In this document: in pieces, positions 6,581-6,694 of the stretch | How positions within the stretch are numbered: the stretch's first letter is position 1 | Layout of the letters: every line of letters begins with the position of its first letter | Assembly: GCA_030150135.1 (NCBI GenBank) | Contig: JASLGO010000122.1 | Span: forward strand, 1-6,694 | Direction: 5' to 3' | Length of the DNA: 6,694 nucleotides | Origin: Aquirhabdus sp. | GTDB taxonomy: Bacteria; Pseudomonadota; Gammaproteobacteria; Pseudomonadales; Moraxellaceae | Notes under the pieces: model-generated | What the model was told of the DNA's origin: nothing | The model's database searches: none | Seen by the model: only the letters and a program-made list of their open reading frames with translations | Translations under genes and position numbers: made by a program

Positions 6581-6694
6581 ATGGAACCAATGGTGGTGAT
6601 GGCGACGCGCGCAGCGCAATTGGTCGGCAGCGAAATTCTTAAGGCGCATCAAAATCGCCATAAAATTGATCTGAAAGTTGAAAGTAAGGGTAAT
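6581..6694 (+). CDS. suhB: Inositol-1-monophosphatase family protein SuhB, N-terminal fragment
   Basis: Reads MEPMVVMATRAAQLVGSEIL from the ATG at 6581 and stays open for 38 codons to the right edge. The continuation KAHQNRHKIDLKVESKG matches my memory of Moraxellaceae SuhB closely. The family dephosphorylates inositol monophosphates with Mg2+, and in E. coli SuhB also binds RNA polymerase and Nus factors in rRNA antitermination. The catalytic motifs (GEE, DPLDGT and WD) lie beyond the window, so activity cannot be judged. An AAGAGTGA stretch provides a plausible ribosome binding site. The gene lies 115 bp after dxs and beyond its terminator, so it should have its own promoter. TAGAAT at 6537-6542 is a -10 candidate (5 of 6 matches) without a good -35. 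Confidence 0.9.
   Translation, partial: MEPMVVMATRAAQLVGSEILKAHQNRHKIDLKVESKGN

Overview
The window reads as an ordinary chromosomal segment of a gammaproteobacterium, most likely Moraxellaceae (Acinetobacter or a close relative such as Alkanindiges or Psychrobacter). This rests on remembered similarity of the Dxs and SuhB protein starts (for example MEPMVVMA...EILKAHQNRHK) and of the acyl-CoA dehydrogenase start MPAYKAPLRDIRF to Acinetobacter proteins. It also fits the moderate, AT-leaning composition. No search was run, so the genus is an inference.

Layout, left to right. Positions 1-48 hold the first 16 codons of a minus-strand acyl-CoA dehydrogenase that runs off the left edge, followed by 177 bp of AT-rich intergenic DNA. 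From 4133 back to 226 lies a compact minus-strand cluster in the transcription order ribA (GTP cyclohydrolase II), a Wzy_C/O-antigen-ligase-type membrane protein, hemF (aerobic coproporphyrinogen III oxidase) and aroE (shikimate dehydrogenase). The ligase-type gene overlaps the end of ribA. The later gaps are 51 and 25 bp with no terminator, so one operon is likely. A 382-bp divergent intergenic region (4134-4515) holds the ribA promoter and the upstream region of dxs. Plus-strand dxs (4516-6465) ends at a clear intrinsic terminator. The first 38 codons of suhB then run off the right edge.

The housekeeping genes supply unrelated cofactor and precursor routes: riboflavin (RibA), heme (HemF), chorismate and aromatic amino acids (AroE), and DXP for isoprenoids, thiamine and pyridoxal phosphate (Dxs). 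All key catalytic residues I looked for are present. The odd member is the AT-rich polytopic membrane protein between ribA and hemF. Its family transfers or polymerises undecaprenyl-linked glycans at the periplasmic face, and its acceptor cannot be read from the sequence.

I found no mobile element, CRISPR array, RNA gene, phage gene or defence system, and nothing that clearly amounts to an undescribed system. The points worth a second look are the ligase-type gene and its start, a low-complexity insertion in RibA, and the small features in the long dxs upstream region.
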